Assembly: GCF_019264445.1 (NCBI RefSeq)
Contig: NZ_JAHVAB010000055.1
Location: forward strand, 1-57,552
Reading direction: 5' to 3'
DNA from: Hydrogenophaga sp.
GTDB lineage: Bacteria > Pseudomonadota > Gammaproteobacteria > Burkholderiales > Burkholderiaceae_C
DNA length: 57,552 nt
In this document: piece by piece, positions 27,825-36,966 of the stretch
How the letters are laid out: each line of letters opens with the position of its first letter
Position numbering within the stretch: position 1 is the first letter of the stretch
The notes under the pieces: generated by a model
What the model saw: only the letters and a program-made list of their open reading frames with translations
Told to the model about the DNA's origin: nothing
The model's database searches: none
Made by a program: the position numbers and the translations under genes

Positions 27825-28733
27825 ATGACCTCTGCCTTGCACACCTCGGCCCTCACCTCCCTGCCCTTGCTGGCACGCGGCAAGGTGCGCGACAACTACG
27901 CCGTGGGCGACGACCGCATCCTGATGGTGGCCAGCGACCGCATCAGCGCCTTCGACGTGATCATGGGTGAGCCGATCCCCGGCAAGGGCGAGCTCCTCAC
28001 CCGGCTCTCGCTGTTCTGGTTCGACCAGCTCGGCCCCAAGGGCCTGAACATCTGCCCGATCCACCTGACGGGCGAGGCGCCCGAGAGCGTGGTTTCCGCG
28101 GCGGAAGCCCCACAGGTCACCGGCCGTTCGATGCTGGTGCAACGCCTCAAGCCGATCCCTGTGGAAGCCGTGGTGCGCGGCTACCTCGCGGGCAGCGGCT
28201 GGAAGGAATACCAGGAGAGCCGCTCGGTCTGCGGCGTGAAGCTGCCCGAAGGCCTGCAAAACGCCTCGCCGCTGCCCGAGCCGATCTACACTCCGGCCGC
28301 CAAGGCGGCCATGGGCGAGCACGACGAAAACATCACCTTCGAGCGCACGGTGGAGATGATCGGCGCCGACCTGGCCGCGCAGATCCGCGACGTGTCGATC
28401 CGGCTCTACAAGGCGGCTGCGGCGATCGCGCTCAAGAAGGGCATCATCATTGCGGACACCAAGTTCGAGTTTGGCCTGGACCCGGCCGGCCAGCTCGTGT
28501 TGATGGACGAAGTGCTCACCCCCGACAGTTCGCGCTACTGGCCCGCCGAAAGCTACGTGGTGGGGCAGAACCCGCCCAGCTACGACAAGCAGTTCCTGCG
28601 CGACTGGCTGGAAACCGCGCAGGTGGGCGGCAAGCCCTGGGACAAGACCCCGCCAGCGCCGCGCCTGCCCCGCGAGGTGATCGAGAAAACCTCGGCCAAA
28701 TACCAGGAAGCGCTCACGCGCCTGATGGGCTGA
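27825..28733 (+). CDS. purC: Phosphoribosylaminoimidazole-succinocarboxamide synthase
   Basis: Joins CAIR with aspartate using ATP to give SAICAR, in purine synthesis. The 302-residue protein is of the longer, eukaryote-like SAICAR synthetase type: [59 protein letters not shown] and [12 protein letters not shown]. The ATG at 27825 gives the expected N-terminus; the frame is open far upstream but in antisense-like sequence. purE and purK, which make its substrate, lie 1.2 kb downstream, separated by the convergent cnoX-like gene. Confidence 0.96.
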   Translation: MTSALHTSALTSLPLLARGKVRDNYAVGDDRILMVASDRISAFDVIMGEPIPGKGELLTRLSLFWFDQLGPKGLNICPIHLTGEAPESVVSAAEAPQVTGRSMLVQRLKPIPVEAVVRGYLAGSGWKEYQESRSVCGVKLPEGLQNASPLPEPIYTPAAKAAMGEHDENITFERTVEMIGADLAAQIRDVSIRLYKAAAAIALKKGIIIADTKFEFGLDPAGQLVLMDEVLTPDSSRYWPAESYVVGQNPPSYDKQFLRDWLETAQVGGKPWDKTPPAPRLPREVIEKTSAKYQEALTRLMG

Positions 28734-28780
28734 GCGCAACGCGCTCGGGCCAAGCCCCACTCCGCCGGACGGCACGCCCA

Positions 28781-28870
28781 TCCGTTCGGGCTGAGACCCC
28801 ACTCTGCTCGAACCGAGCCCCACTCCGTTCGGGCTGAGCCCCACTCCGTTCGGGCTGAGCCTGTCGAAGC
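28781..28870. repeat. Four tandem copies of a 21-22 bp repeat
   Basis: Units begin CCGTTCGGGCTGAG and end CCCCACT; copy 2 is diverged (CTGCTCGAACCGAG) and copy 4 changes into GAGCCTGTCGAAGCCC. The core GTTCGGGCTGAGCCTGTCGA is a repeat that I recall as common in several Gram-negative genomes. Located between the convergent purC and cnoX-like genes; a degenerate further unit may lie near 28752. Confidence 0.75.
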
Positions 28871-28927
28871 CCCCGCACGCCAGGCTTCGCCAGCGCCCCT
28901 CACCAAGCTCGGGACGAACGGGGGCTT
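28865..28927. terminator. Possible two-way terminator between purC and the thioredoxin gene
   Basis: GAAGCCCCCG pairs with CGGGGGCTTT across a 43-base loop, followed by TT on the plus strand. The wide loop makes an intrinsic terminator uncertain. Confidence 0.35.
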
Positions 28928-28933
28928 TTCAGC

Positions 28934-29842
28934 TCAGCTCAAGACGACGGACGACAGCCGGCGGCGGTAGGTCGCCACCGTCGGGTCTTCGGGTGGCACC
29001 TGGCCTTCGGCCACCTTGGGCTTGGGCGGGTCGATGATGTCCAGAATGGCGATGAAGGTCTTGCGCGCCAGGTCTTCGCTCCACGCCTTGTCGCGCATCA
29101 GGATCTCCAGCAACTCGTCCATCGCGGGCACCCACTGGCCGTAGGCCATGAGCAGCTGCGCAAGCGCAAAGCGCGCATCGAAGTCGCGCTTGTTGGCGGC
29201 AATCGCCGCCTGCAATTCGGCGGCACGGGCATCGGGGTCGTTCACGTTGGCCTGCGCGTCGCGCGCGGTCATCCAGCGCTGCAGGGAATCGAGGCGGCGC
29301 ACACCGGCGGCCTTGGCAATGACGGGGGCAAAAGCCACCTTGGCATCGTCGTCCTGCCCCATTTCCAGCAGCAGCTTGACGAGGTCAAAGCGCGCGTCGT
29401 CGTTGTTGGGGTCGGTCTGCACGGCCTGCTGCAGCTTGTCCAGCGCGCCTTCCAGGTCGCCCTCTGCCAGCGCATCCTGCGCCTCTGCTTCCACTTCTTC
29501 GGCCTGCAGTTCTTCGGCGCTGGGCAGGTGTTTGTCAAGGAAGGCCTTGATCTGCCCTTCGGGCAACGCGCCCATGAAGCCGTCCACAGGCTGGCCGTTG
29601 ATGAGCAACACACAGGTGGGAATGCTGCGAATGCCGAAGGCGGCGGCGAGTTGCTGCTCCTGGTCGGAGTCGATCTTCACCAGCTTGAAGCGCCCGGCGT
29701 AGTCGGTCTCGAGCTTTTCCAGCAACGGGCCGATCACCTTGCAGGGGCCGCACCACGGCGCCCAGAAATCCACCAGCACGGGGGTGTGCATCGAGGCCTC
29801 GATGACCTCGGCTTCAAAGTTGGCGACGGTGACGTTGATCAT
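28934..29842 (-). CDS. cnoX: Thioredoxin-TPR protein, CnoX/YbbN type
   Basis: A 302-residue cytoplasmic protein: thioredoxin fold (1-108) with active site WCGPC (Cys31, Cys34) and cis-Pro in SIPTCVLL, then a TPR-like helical domain (118-302) with repeated [21 protein letters not shown] segments. E. coli CnoX protects and hands over substrates to GroEL and has lost one active-site Cys; here both Cys are kept, so reductase activity is likely, as in CnoX of several other bacteria. The ATG at 29842 is used because the fold starts there; a good ribosome site is not visible. Divergent from purE. Confidence 0.92.
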   Translation of the reverse strand: MINVTVANFEAEVIEASMHTPVLVDFWAPWCGPCKVIGPLLEKLETDYAGRFKLVKIDSDQEQQLAAAFGIRSIPTCVLLINGQPVDGFMGALPEGQIKAFLDKHLPSAEELQAEEVEAEAQDALAEGDLEGALDKLQQAVQTDPNNDDARFDLVKLLLEMGQDDDAKVAFAPVIAKAAGVRRLDSLQRWMTARDAQANVNDPDARAAELQAAIAANKRDFDARFALAQLLMAYGQWVPAMDELLEILMRDKAWSEDLARKTFIAILDIIDPPKPKVAEGQVPPEDPTVATYRRRLSSVVLS

Positions 29843-29893
29843 GGGAGGGGGCCTGGGCAAGGCCAACCGCGCAGGGTCGGCGGTCGGCAAACG

Positions 29894-29899
29894 TAAAAT
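29894..29899 (+). promoter_or_regulatory. -10 box of the purEK promoter
   Basis: TAAAAT; transcription would start near 29906, leaving an 80-base GC-rich leader before purE. No purine-operator palindrome is recognisable in it. Confidence 0.4.
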
Positions 29900-29985
29900 C
29901 GACACTTTACCGGAGACGCCCCGCACCGCGGCGCGCGCGACCGGCTCAGCCCCCTGCCGGGGGCCCATCGGCCAGAGGCACCTTC

Positions 29986-30474
29986 ATGAACTCCATCCAA
30001 GTGGGCGTGCTCATGGGCTCCAGCAGCGACTGGGACACCATGCAGCACGCCGTGCAGATCCTGCAGGACTTCGGCATTGCACACGAAGCGCGCGTCGTGT
30101 CGGCGCACCGCATGCCCGACGACATGTTCACCTACGCCGAGGCCGCCGCCACGCGCGGGCTCAAGGCCATCATCGCGGGCGCGGGGGGCGCTGCCCACCT
30201 GCCCGGCATGCTCGCGGCCAAGACCACGGTGCCGGTGCTGGGCGTGCCCGTGGCGAGCAAGCACCTGAGCGGTGTGGACTCGCTGCACAGCATCGTGCAG
30301 ATGCCCAAAGGCGTGCCCGTGGCCACCTTCGCCATCGGCGCCGCCGGTGCCGCCAACGCGGCGCTGTTTGCCGTGGCCATGCTCGCCAGCCACGACCCGG
30401 AACTGCGCCACAAACTCGACACCTTCCGCGCGCAGCAGACCGCTGCAGCCCGCGCGATGACCCTGCCCGCATGA
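29986..30474 (+). CDS. purE: N5-carboxyaminoimidazole ribonucleotide mutase
   Basis: Moves the carboxyl group of N5-CAIR to carbon 4, giving CAIR. The 162-residue protein has the class I PurE signatures [24 protein letters not shown] and [19 protein letters not shown], and [23 protein letters not shown]. Its stop codon overlaps the purK start (ATGA), so the two proteins of one pathway step pair are made together. Confidence 0.97.
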   Translation: MNSIQVGVLMGSSSDWDTMQHAVQILQDFGIAHEARVVSAHRMPDDMFTYAEAAATRGLKAIIAGAGGAAHLPGMLAAKTTVPVLGVPVASKHLSGVDSLHSIVQMPKGVPVATFAIGAAGAANAALFAVAMLASHDPELRHKLDTFRAQQTAAARAMTLPA

Positions 30475-31709
30475 CCCTCAACACCCTTCTCCCCGGCAGC
30501 CCCTCCGTCAATGGCCAGCAGACCACGCTGGGCGTGATGGGCGGTGGCCAGCTCGGCCGCATGTTTGTGCAGGCGGCGCAGGCCATGGGCTACTTCACCG
30601 TGGTGCTCGATCCCGATCCGGCCAGCCCCGCCGGCCTCGTCAGCCACCACCACATCCGAACGGCCTACGACGACGAGCAGGGCCTGGCCCAGCTGATGCA
30701 GCGCTGCGACGCCATCACCACCGAATTTGAAAACGTGCCCGCCCATGCGCTGGCCGCGCTCGCCGCGCAGCGGCCGGTGGCACCTTCGGCCGCGTGCGTG
30801 GCCGTGGCGCAGGACCGCATCAAGGAAAAGGCGCACTTCGAGCAGTGCGCGCCCATCAGCGGCGTGGCGCCTGCACCGCACGCGGTCATCACCACCGACG
30901 CCTCTTTGCGCGCCGTGCCCGACCACCTGCTGCCCGGCATCCTCAAGACCGCGCGCATGGGCTACGACGGCAAGGGCCAGGTGCGCGTGACCACGCGCGA
31001 AGCCCTGGCCGCGGCCTGGGACGACCTCGACAAGGTGCCCTGCGTGCTGGAGAAAATGCTGCCCCTGCGTGCCGAATGCTCGGTGATCGTGGCGCGTGGT
31101 GCCGACGGCCAGGTGGTGACTTTCCCGGTGCAGAAAAACACGCACCACGACGGCATCCTGGCGCTGACGGAAGTCTTCGACGGCGCGGTGGACGCCACGC
31201 TGGCGCAGCGCGCGCAAGCCAGCACGGTCGCGATTGCGAACCACCTGCGCTATGTGGGCGTGCTGTGCGTCGAGTACTTCGTGGTGGACACCGCAGGCGG
31301 CACGCTCGACCTCGTCGTCAATGAAATGGCACCGCGCCCCCACAACAGCGGGCATTACACGCAGAACGCCTGCGACGTGTCGCAGTTCGAAGCCCAGGTG
31401 CGCGCACTCGCCGGCCTGCCGCTCACACCGCCTCGCCAACACAGCCCGACCATCATGGTCAACCTGCTCGGCGACCTCTGGTTTCAGGCCAACGCGGTGC
31501 GTGCGCTGCCCGGCCCGCAGGCGGAATCGCCGCCCTGGGGCGCGGTGCTCGTACTGCCCGGCACCCACCTGCACCTGTACGGCAAGCTCGGTGCGCGCCC
31601 GGGCCGCAAGATGGGCCACCTCAACATCACGGGCGCCAGCGTGGCGCAGGTGCGCGACACCACGTCACAGGTGCTGGCGCTGCTGGGCCTGCCCCCCCTG
31701 GACGCCTGA
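30471..31709 (+). CDS. purK: N5-carboxyaminoimidazole ribonucleotide synthetase
   Basis: ATP-grasp enzyme making N5-CAIR from AIR, bicarbonate and ATP. The 412-residue protein shows [64 protein letters not shown] and [14 protein letters not shown]. The ATG at 30471 overlaps the purE stop; the open frame further upstream is antisense-like sequence across purE. Residues before GVMGGGQ (about 20) are extra compared with E. coli PurK. tsaC follows after eight bases. Confidence 0.97.
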   Translation: MTLNTLLPGSPSVNGQQTTLGVMGGGQLGRMFVQAAQAMGYFTVVLDPDPASPAGLVSHHHIRTAYDDEQGLAQLMQRCDAITTEFENVPAHALAALAAQRPVAPSAACVAVAQDRIKEKAHFEQCAPISGVAPAPHAVITTDASLRAVPDHLLPGILKTARMGYDGKGQVRVTTREALAAAWDDLDKVPCVLEKMLPLRAECSVIVARGADGQVVTFPVQKNTHHDGILALTEVFDGAVDATLAQRAQASTVAIANHLRYVGVLCVEYFVVDTAGGTLDLVVNEMAPRPHNSGHYTQNACDVSQFEAQVRALAGLPLTPPRQHSPTIMVNLLGDLWFQANAVRALPGPQAESPPWGAVLVLPGTHLHLYGKLGARPGRKMGHLNITGASVAQVRDTTSQVLALLGLPPLDA

Positions 31710-31717
31710 CCCGCGCC

Positions 31718-32731
31718 ATGCCGCTGCTGCTGTCCGCGAAAGACCCGGCTGCCATCGACGCCGCTGCGCAGCGCCTGGCCGAGGGCTCGCTGGTGGGCAT
31801 GCCCACCGAAACCGTGTATGGCCTGGCGGCCGACGCCGACAACGCCACGGCGGTGCACCGCATCTTTGAAGCCAAGGGCCGCCCGGCCGATCACCCGCTC
31901 ATCGTTCACCTCGCGGCCGGCAGCAGCGCCAGCGGCTGGCGCCACGGCGTGGACCACTACGCGCGCGACGTGCCGGCGTTCGCCGCCGCGCTGATGCAGG
32001 CCTTCTGGCCCGGGCCGCTCACCCTGATCCTGCCGCGCCGCGAGGGTGTGGCGGCGGTGGCAGCGGGCGGGCAGGATTCAGTCGGCCTGCGCTGCCCGGC
32101 ACACCCGGTGGCGCAGGCGCTGCTGAAAGCAGCGGCAGCGCGCGGCGTGAATGGCGTCGCCGCGCCCAGCGCCAACCGGTTTGGGCGGGTGAGCCCCACC
32201 ACCGCCGCGCACGTGGCCGAAGAGTTCACCGCACTGGCCGAGGGCGATCTGCTCATCCTGGACGGCGGTGCCTGCCCCGTGGGCATCGAATCCACCATCG
32301 TCGACTGCACGCGACCGCATCCCGTGCTGCTGCGCCCGGGCATGCTCACCACGGCGCAGCTGGAAGCCGCTTGCGGCCAACCGGTGCGCGAGCGCGACGA
32401 GGCCGCACCACGCGCCTCGGGCACGCTGGAATCCCACTACGCGCCGCGCGCCAAGGTGCGGCTGATGGATGCCCGCCAGCTGCGCGCCGCGTTTCAGGTG
32501 CTGGGCCATGACGCCAAAGGTATCGCGCTCTACGCACGCAGCGCCATGGAGCCGGCGCGCCAGGTGCCACGCCGTCGCATGCCCGACGACGCGGCAGCCG
32601 CCGCCCGCGAACTCTTTGCCGTGCTGCGCGAACTCGACGCCACCGGCGTGCGCCTGATCTGGGTGGAAACACCGCCCGAGGGCGTGGAATGGGATGGCGT
32701 GCGCGACCGGCTGGAGCGCGCCGCAGCCTGA
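31718..32731 (+). CDS. tsaC: L-threonylcarbamoyladenylate synthase, long Sua5 form
   Basis: Makes threonylcarbamoyl-AMP from threonine, bicarbonate and ATP, the first step of tRNA t6A37. The 337-residue protein has the YrdC domain (1-205) with PTETVYGLAADAD, KGRPADHPLIVHL, WPGPLTLILPR and APSANRFGRVSPT, then a linker and the extra C-terminal Sua5 domain (about 235-337), making it the Sua5 rather than the short TsaC form. Eight bases after purK, so probably in the purEK transcript. Another t6A gene, tsaB, lies 2 kb downstream. Confidence 0.95.
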   Translation: MPLLLSAKDPAAIDAAAQRLAEGSLVGMPTETVYGLAADADNATAVHRIFEAKGRPADHPLIVHLAAGSSASGWRHGVDHYARDVPAFAAALMQAFWPGPLTLILPRREGVAAVAAGGQDSVGLRCPAHPVAQALLKAAAARGVNGVAAPSANRFGRVSPTTAAHVAEEFTALAEGDLLILDGGACPVGIESTIVDCTRPHPVLLRPGMLTTAQLEAACGQPVRERDEAAPRASGTLESHYAPRAKVRLMDARQLRAAFQVLGHDAKGIALYARSAMEPARQVPRRRMPDDAAAAARELFAVLRELDATGVRLIWVETPPEGVEWDGVRDRLERAAA

Positions 32732-32735
32732 TCCG

Positions 32736-33011
32736 TCAGCGTCGCGGCGGACGCCCGAAGCGCAGCTTCATCACCAGGATGGCCAGCGCCAGGGCCAGCG
32801 TGATGGCGTTGGCCACCACCACCGGCCAGGCGCCCAGGCTCAAGCCGTACAGCAGCCACAGCGCCACGCCGAGGGTGAACGCGCTGTACATGCCCAGCGA
32901 AATGCCGCTCACGTCGCGCGTGCGAAACGTCAGCCACGCCTGCGGCACGAAGCTGGCCGTGGTCAGGAAAGCGGCTGCAAAGCCGATGAGGTCACCAAAC
33001 GCGAGGGTCAC
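32736..33011 (-). CDS. SemiSWEET-type small sugar transporter
   Basis: A 91-residue, three-helix protein of the MtN3/SWEET family: DLIGFAAAFLTTASFVPQAW contains the PQ motif, then FRTRDVSGISLGMYSAFTLGVALWLLYG and a third helix VVVANAITLALALAILVMK. SemiSWEETs dimerise to form a pore moving sugars along their gradient. It starts with GTG at 33011, only three bases after the dacB stop, so it is co-transcribed with dacB. Substrate unknown. Confidence 0.88.
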   Translation of the reverse strand: MTLAFGDLIGFAAAFLTTASFVPQAWLTFRTRDVSGISLGMYSAFTLGVALWLLYGLSLGAWPVVVANAITLALALAILVMKLRFGRPPRR

Positions 33012-33014
33012 GGG

Positions 33015-34559
33015 TCAGTCGGGCTGGGAGGCCGTCCACTCCAGCAACGCGTCCAGCGCGGGGCGGGCGGCGGGCGCGTTGGGGTGGTTGACGAACCCCA
33101 CCACCGCGTAGCGCGCACCATTGACCGCGTTCACGTAACCCGCGATGCCGGTCACGTCGCGCAGGGTGCCGGTCTTCACCCAGGCGTTGCCCCGCGCCGC
33201 GCTCTGGTTGCCACGCGCCAGCCGCGCGGCCGTGCCGCTCACGCCGGCAACCGAGAGCGACTGCACGAACTGGCTGCCTTGCGGATGGCGCGCCGCATGG
33301 CGCAGCAAGCCCGCCAGCGCCTCGGGCGTGATGCGCTCTTCGCGGGAGAGGCCCGAGCCGTTGTCGAGCACCGGCCCCGGCACGCGAGGGCCAAAGGTGC
33401 GCTTCCACCAGTCGGTCACCACCTCGCGCGAGAGCTCGAAGCGCGCCGGACGCGAAGGCACCATGCGGTCGGCCGCCGAGCCCGGCGCCATCAAGGCCAG
33501 CTGCGGCGTGGCGGTCTGCGGCAGCGCGAGCTGGCCCAGCGTAAGGAACACCTGCTGCGCCATCACGTTGTTGCTCCACTGGTTCACGTCCACGATGATT
33601 TCGGACAGCGGCAGCGAGCGCGCTTCGTGCAGCAGCTGTACTTCGGCCGGCATCACGCCGTCGCGCACCCGCCCGGTGATGGAGCCGCCACTGGCGCGCC
33701 ACAGCCCCTCCATGGCGCGCGCCGCGTAACTGGCCGGCTGCTGGTAGGCCACGGGCCACTTGAGTTCGCCACAGTTTTGCGGGTAGCGGCCTTCGAAACG
33801 GATGCGGTCGGGGTCGTCAAAACGCGCCTGCACCGCGCTGCGCCAGTCGCCGCAGGCGGTGCGCGAGAGCGGCACGGTGGCATCCACCGCGAGGCCCGCC
33901 ATCGGCGGCTCGCTGACCACGTAGGCCACGCCATTGGCCGGGTCGGGCTGGAAGGTCAGGATGACCGACTTGAAGTTGACCAACAGCGCATCCGGCGTGG
34001 CGTTGTAGGGGCGCAGGGCCTCGCCATCGAACGCACCGGGGTCGATGGCCGGCAGCTCAAACGCGCTGTGGTCGAGCACCATGTCGCCCAGGATCACGCG
34101 CACGCCCTTGGCTTGCAGCGCCAGGTAGGCAGCCTGAATGCGCTCGAGCACCAGCTTGGGGTCGCCGCCGCCGCGCACGTAAAGGTTGCCGCGCAGCACG
34201 CCGTTTTCGACCGCGCCGTCGGTGTAGAAGCGGGTGTTCCAGGTGAAATCGCTGCCCAGCATGTCGATGGCGGCGTAGGTGGTCACCAGCTTCATGACCG
34301 ACGCCGGGTTCACCGGCGTGCCGGCCCGGTGGCGCAGGCGCTCATGGGCATCGGGGTCGACCGAGATCACCAGCGCCGACAGCGCACTGGCCGGCACCTG
34401 CGCACGGTTCAGGGCGTCCATCACCGCCGGCGGCAGCGCGCCACCACGGCCCGCCATCTGCGCGCAGGCGGGCAGCGTCAGCCCGGCCAGCACACACAGC
34501 GCGAGCCCGCGCACCCAGCGCGGGGCACGTGAAAAGAGGGAAAAGGCGAGGTCGCGCAT
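33015..34559 (-). CDS. dacB: D-alanyl-D-alanine carboxypeptidase/endopeptidase (PBP4)
   Basis: Periplasmic class C penicillin-binding protein that trims pentapeptides and cuts 4-3 cross-links. The 514-residue protein has a signal peptide (RGLALCVLAGLTLPACAQ) and the three catalytic motifs: SVMK within NPASVMKLVTTYAAID, SNN within VDVNQWSNNVMAQQ, and KTG within AWVKTGTLRDVTGIAGYV. A large insert between SxxK and SxN, typical of the PBP4 family, is present. The start lies two bases from the predicted transcription start (CATAAT at 34573-34568), so the mRNA has hardly any leader. SemiSWEET follows. Confidence 0.95.
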   Translation of the reverse strand: MRDLAFSLFSRAPRWVRGLALCVLAGLTLPACAQMAGRGGALPPAVMDALNRAQVPASALSALVISVDPDAHERLRHRAGTPVNPASVMKLVTTYAAIDMLGSDFTWNTRFYTDGAVENGVLRGNLYVRGGGDPKLVLERIQAAYLALQAKGVRVILGDMVLDHSAFELPAIDPGAFDGEALRPYNATPDALLVNFKSVILTFQPDPANGVAYVVSEPPMAGLAVDATVPLSRTACGDWRSAVQARFDDPDRIRFEGRYPQNCGELKWPVAYQQPASYAARAMEGLWRASGGSITGRVRDGVMPAEVQLLHEARSLPLSEIIVDVNQWSNNVMAQQVFLTLGQLALPQTATPQLALMAPGSAADRMVPSRPARFELSREVVTDWWKRTFGPRVPGPVLDNGSGLSREERITPEALAGLLRHAARHPQGSQFVQSLSVAGVSGTAARLARGNQSAARGNAWVKTGTLRDVTGIAGYVNAVNGARYAVVGFVNHPNAPAARPALDALLEWTASQPD

Positions 34560-34567
34560 GGTGCGAG

Positions 34568-34573
34568 ATTATG
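34568..34573 (-). promoter_or_regulatory. -10 box of dacB giving a near-leaderless mRNA
   Basis: CATAAT on the minus strand, eight bases before the dacB ATG; the usual start point would lie two bases before the ATG. No Shine-Dalgarno sequence fits in between. Confidence 0.5.
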
Positions 34574-34673
34574 AAACGGCCCTGCACATGCATGGGCGCA
34601 CACAAGGCCAATGGCCGACTGGCAAGACAGCCGGCGGCACCCGACTCCACCCAGGTCCAGGCACCCCGTGCCC

Positions 34674-34679
34674 GATAAT
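34674..34679 (+). promoter_or_regulatory. -10 box of tsaB giving a leaderless mRNA
   Basis: GATAAT, six bases before the tsaB ATG; the usual distance puts the transcription start on the A of the ATG. No ribosome site is seen before the ATG. Confidence 0.5.
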
Positions 34680-34685
34680 CGCGCG

Positions 34686-35477
34686 ATGCCTTCTGCCCTG
34701 CGCCTGCTTGCCCTGGAAACCAGCACCGACACCCTGTCGGTCGCGCTCGGCTCGGGCGCACCCGATGGCCTGGTGTGGCAGCACAGTGGCCCGGGCGGCG
34801 CCATGGCCTCGACGACCTTGCTGCCCCTGGTGAAACAGGCGCTGGATGCCACCGGCTGGTCGCTTGCCAGCCTGGATGCCGTGGTGTTCGGCCGCGGGCC
34901 CGGCTCATTCACCGGGCTGCGCACCGCCTGCGCGGTGGCCCAGGGCCTGGCCTATGGCGCGCAAGGCACAGAGCGCCCGGCAGGCTTGCCGGTGCTGCCC
35001 GTGGACACCCTGCTCGCCCTCGCCGAAGAAGCCCGCTGGACACGCGAGCAACAAGGGCACCCTGCGCCCGGCGCCATCTCGGCGCTGCTCGATGCGCGCA
35101 TGGGCGAGCTGTACGTGGCCACGTACACCTGCACGCCGTCTGGCCTGGCGCCTCTGGCGCCGCCCCGGCTGTGCGCGCCGGCCGATGTGCAGGCCCACCT
35201 GCACACGCAGTGGCAGCAACACCTGCCCGCGGGCGGCGAAGTGCTGCTGACCGGCAACGTCTTCGACACCTGCGCGAGCGGTCTGGCCGGCGTGCCCGGC
35301 ACACGGCAACCTGCCCTGCCCGGCGCGGCCGCGCTGCTGCGCCTGGCGCCCGCCCTGCTGGCCCAGGGTGCCGCGGTCGCCGCGCGCGACGCCATGCCGC
35401 TGTACGTGCGCGACAAAGTCGCCCAGACCACCGACGAACGCGAACGGCTGCGGGTGAACGCTGCCGCCACGCCGTGA
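34686..35477 (+). CDS. tsaB: tRNA t6A biosynthesis protein TsaB
   Basis: TsaB is the inactive partner that holds TsaD and TsaE in the complex transferring threonylcarbamoyl to A37 of tRNA. The 263-residue protein has the ASKHA start LALETSTDTLSVALG and the characteristic GRGPGSFTGLRTACAVAQGLAYG, plus AISALLDARMGELYVATY. Start at ATG 34686, just behind a -10 box, giving a probably leaderless transcript. Its stop codon overlaps an in-frame GTG of rimI (GTGA), and rimI in turn overlaps udg: a tight tsaB-rimI-udg operon. Confidence 0.95.
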   Translation: MPSALRLLALETSTDTLSVALGSGAPDGLVWQHSGPGGAMASTTLLPLVKQALDATGWSLASLDAVVFGRGPGSFTGLRTACAVAQGLAYGAQGTERPAGLPVLPVDTLLALAEEARWTREQQGHPAPGAISALLDARMGELYVATYTCTPSGLAPLAPPRLCAPADVQAHLHTQWQQHLPAGGEVLLTGNVFDTCASGLAGVPGTRQPALPGAAALLRLAPALLAQGAAVAARDAMPLYVRDKVAQTTDERERLRVNAAATP

Positions 35478-35488
35478 GCCCGCGCCCC

Positions 35489-36127
35489 ATGGACACCGAA
35501 GTGGACGACATGCTCGGCGCCATGGCCGAGGGTGTGGCCCAGGGTGTGGCCCGCTCGCTGGCCGACCAGGCCCGGGCGTGGCCCATGCCGCAGCACCCCG
35601 GCCCGGCACGACAGATCACCTTCGCGCCCATGACCACTGCCGACCTCGACGCGGTGCGCGCGGTGGAAGTGGCCGCGTACGCGCACCCCTGGTCGCAAAA
35701 GCACTTTCACGATTCGCTGCAGGCCGGCTACCCGGCGGTGATGCTGCTGGGCGAGACCTTGCCCGGTGACAAGCCCCAGACCGCGCGCCCCGATGGCCGC
35801 GTGCTGCTGGGCTACCTGGTGGCCATGCCGGGTGTGGACGAGGTGCACCTGCTCAACATCACCGTGGCCCCTGCGCACCAGCGCCAGGGCTGGGCGCGCT
35901 TCATGCTCGATGCGCTGGTGCTGTGGTCGCGCGGCCAGGGCGCGCAATGGCTCTGGCTGGAGGTGCGCCAGAGCAACGCCGCCGCGCGCCGCCTGTACGA
36001 GGGCTACGGGTTCTCGCAGGTCGGCCTGCGCAAGGGCTACTACCCCGCCGGGCAGCTCAAGCGCGAAGACGCGGTGGTGATGAGCCTGAATCTGATGACA
36101 TCGGGTTCGGAGGACGCAGCGCCATGA
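35489..36127 (+). CDS. rimI: GNAT N-acetyltransferase RimI (ribosomal protein S18-alanine)
   Basis: Acetylates the N-terminal alanine of ribosomal protein S18 using acetyl-CoA. The GNAT domain (about 44-200 of 212) has TTADLDAVRAVEVAAYAHPW, HLLNITVAPAHQRQGWARFML (acetyl-CoA loop QRQGWA) and LWLEVRQSNAAARRLYEGYGF, followed by RKGYYPA, the RimI signature. About 44 residues are added at the N-terminus compared with E. coli RimI (148 aa). The GTG at 35474 overlaps the tsaB stop and is an equally possible start; I chose the ATG at 35489. The stop overlaps the udg start. Confidence 0.93.
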   Translation: MDTEVDDMLGAMAEGVAQGVARSLADQARAWPMPQHPGPARQITFAPMTTADLDAVRAVEVAAYAHPWSQKHFHDSLQAGYPAVMLLGETLPGDKPQTARPDGRVLLGYLVAMPGVDEVHLLNITVAPAHQRQGWARFMLDALVLWSRGQGAQWLWLEVRQSNAAARRLYEGYGFSQVGLRKGYYPAGQLKREDAVVMSLNLMTSGSEDAAP

Positions 36128-36960
36128 ACGATGTGACCCGCAGCTCTTTCGTGCCCGAGCTGGATGCGCGCCAGCGCGCCATGCTGGCGGAAATGGGCGT
36201 TCGCGTCTGGGCGCCCAAGCCGCAGCAGCCCGCCATGGCACCCCCTGCAACCGCCCCCGAGGTCACGGCACCCGCGGTCGCTTCAGCGGCGCCAGCAGCG
36301 GCCTCGGCGACAGCGCCGATGCGCGCGCCGGCCATGGCAGACGCCGTGGCGCCAGCGCCGGCATCTCGGCCGGCAACGCCAAGCCCCGTCGACCACATGG
36401 ACTGGCCGGCGCTGCGCGAGGCGGTGTCCGGGTGCCAGGCTTGCGGACTTTGCAAGGGCCGCAAGAACACCGTGTTCGGCGTGGGCGACGAGCAGGCCGA
36501 CTGGATGATCGTGGGCGAAGCCCCGGGCGAAAACGAAGACCTGCAGGGCGAGCCGTTCGTGGGCGCTGCCGGCCAGCTGCTCGACCAGATGCTGCGCGCC
36601 GTGGGCCGCAGCCGCAGCGGCACGGCAGACCAGGGCACCTACATCGCCAACGTGCTCAAGTGCCGCCCACCGGCCAACCGCAACCCGCAGCCCGACGAAG
36701 TCGCGCGCTGCGAACCCTACCTGGCGCGCCAGGTGGCGCTGGTCAAGCCCCGGGTGATCGTGGCCATGGGCCGGTTTGCCGTGCAGTCCCTGCTCAAGAC
36801 CAACGAACCCATCGGTCGGCTGCGTGGCCGCGTGCACCAGTACGAAGGCGTGCCGGTGATCGTCACCTACCACCCCGCCTACCTGCTGCGCACACCCGCC
36901 GACAAAGGCAAGGCCTGGGCCGACCTGTGCCTGGCCATGGAGACGGTGCAGCCCGGCTGA
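36124..36960 (+). CDS. Family 4 (Fe-S) uracil-DNA glycosylase
   Basis: Removes uracil from DNA. The 278-residue protein has the four [4Fe-4S] cysteines with family spacing, Cys107, Cys110, Cys180 and Cys196 (CGLC, LKCRPP, ARCEPYL), motif 1 GEAPGENEDLQGEPFVG and motif 2 VTYHPAYLLR. The first 90 residues are an Ala/Pro-rich unstructured extension (starting MNDVTRSSFVPELDARQRAML) absent from thermophile enzymes, which are near 200 residues. Its ATG overlaps the rimI stop (ATGA). Followed by the 83-bp tandem repeat. Confidence 0.93.
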   Translation: MNDVTRSSFVPELDARQRAMLAEMGVRVWAPKPQQPAMAPPATAPEVTAPAVASAAPAAASATAPMRAPAMADAVAPAPASRPATPSPVDHMDWPALREAVSGCQACGLCKGRKNTVFGVGDEQADWMIVGEAPGENEDLQGEPFVGAAGQLLDQMLRAVGRSRSGTADQGTYIANVLKCRPPANRNPQPDEVARCEPYLARQVALVKPRVIVAMGRFAVQSLLKTNEPIGRLRGRVHQYEGVPVIVTYHPAYLLRTPADKGKAWADLCLAMETVQPG

Positions 36961-36966
36961 GCCAGG

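Noticed and set aside
28580..28906. Minus-strand frame with repeated RTEWGSA units
   Set aside because: Translation of the 21-bp DNA tandem repeat and the antisense of the purC end; no start signal.
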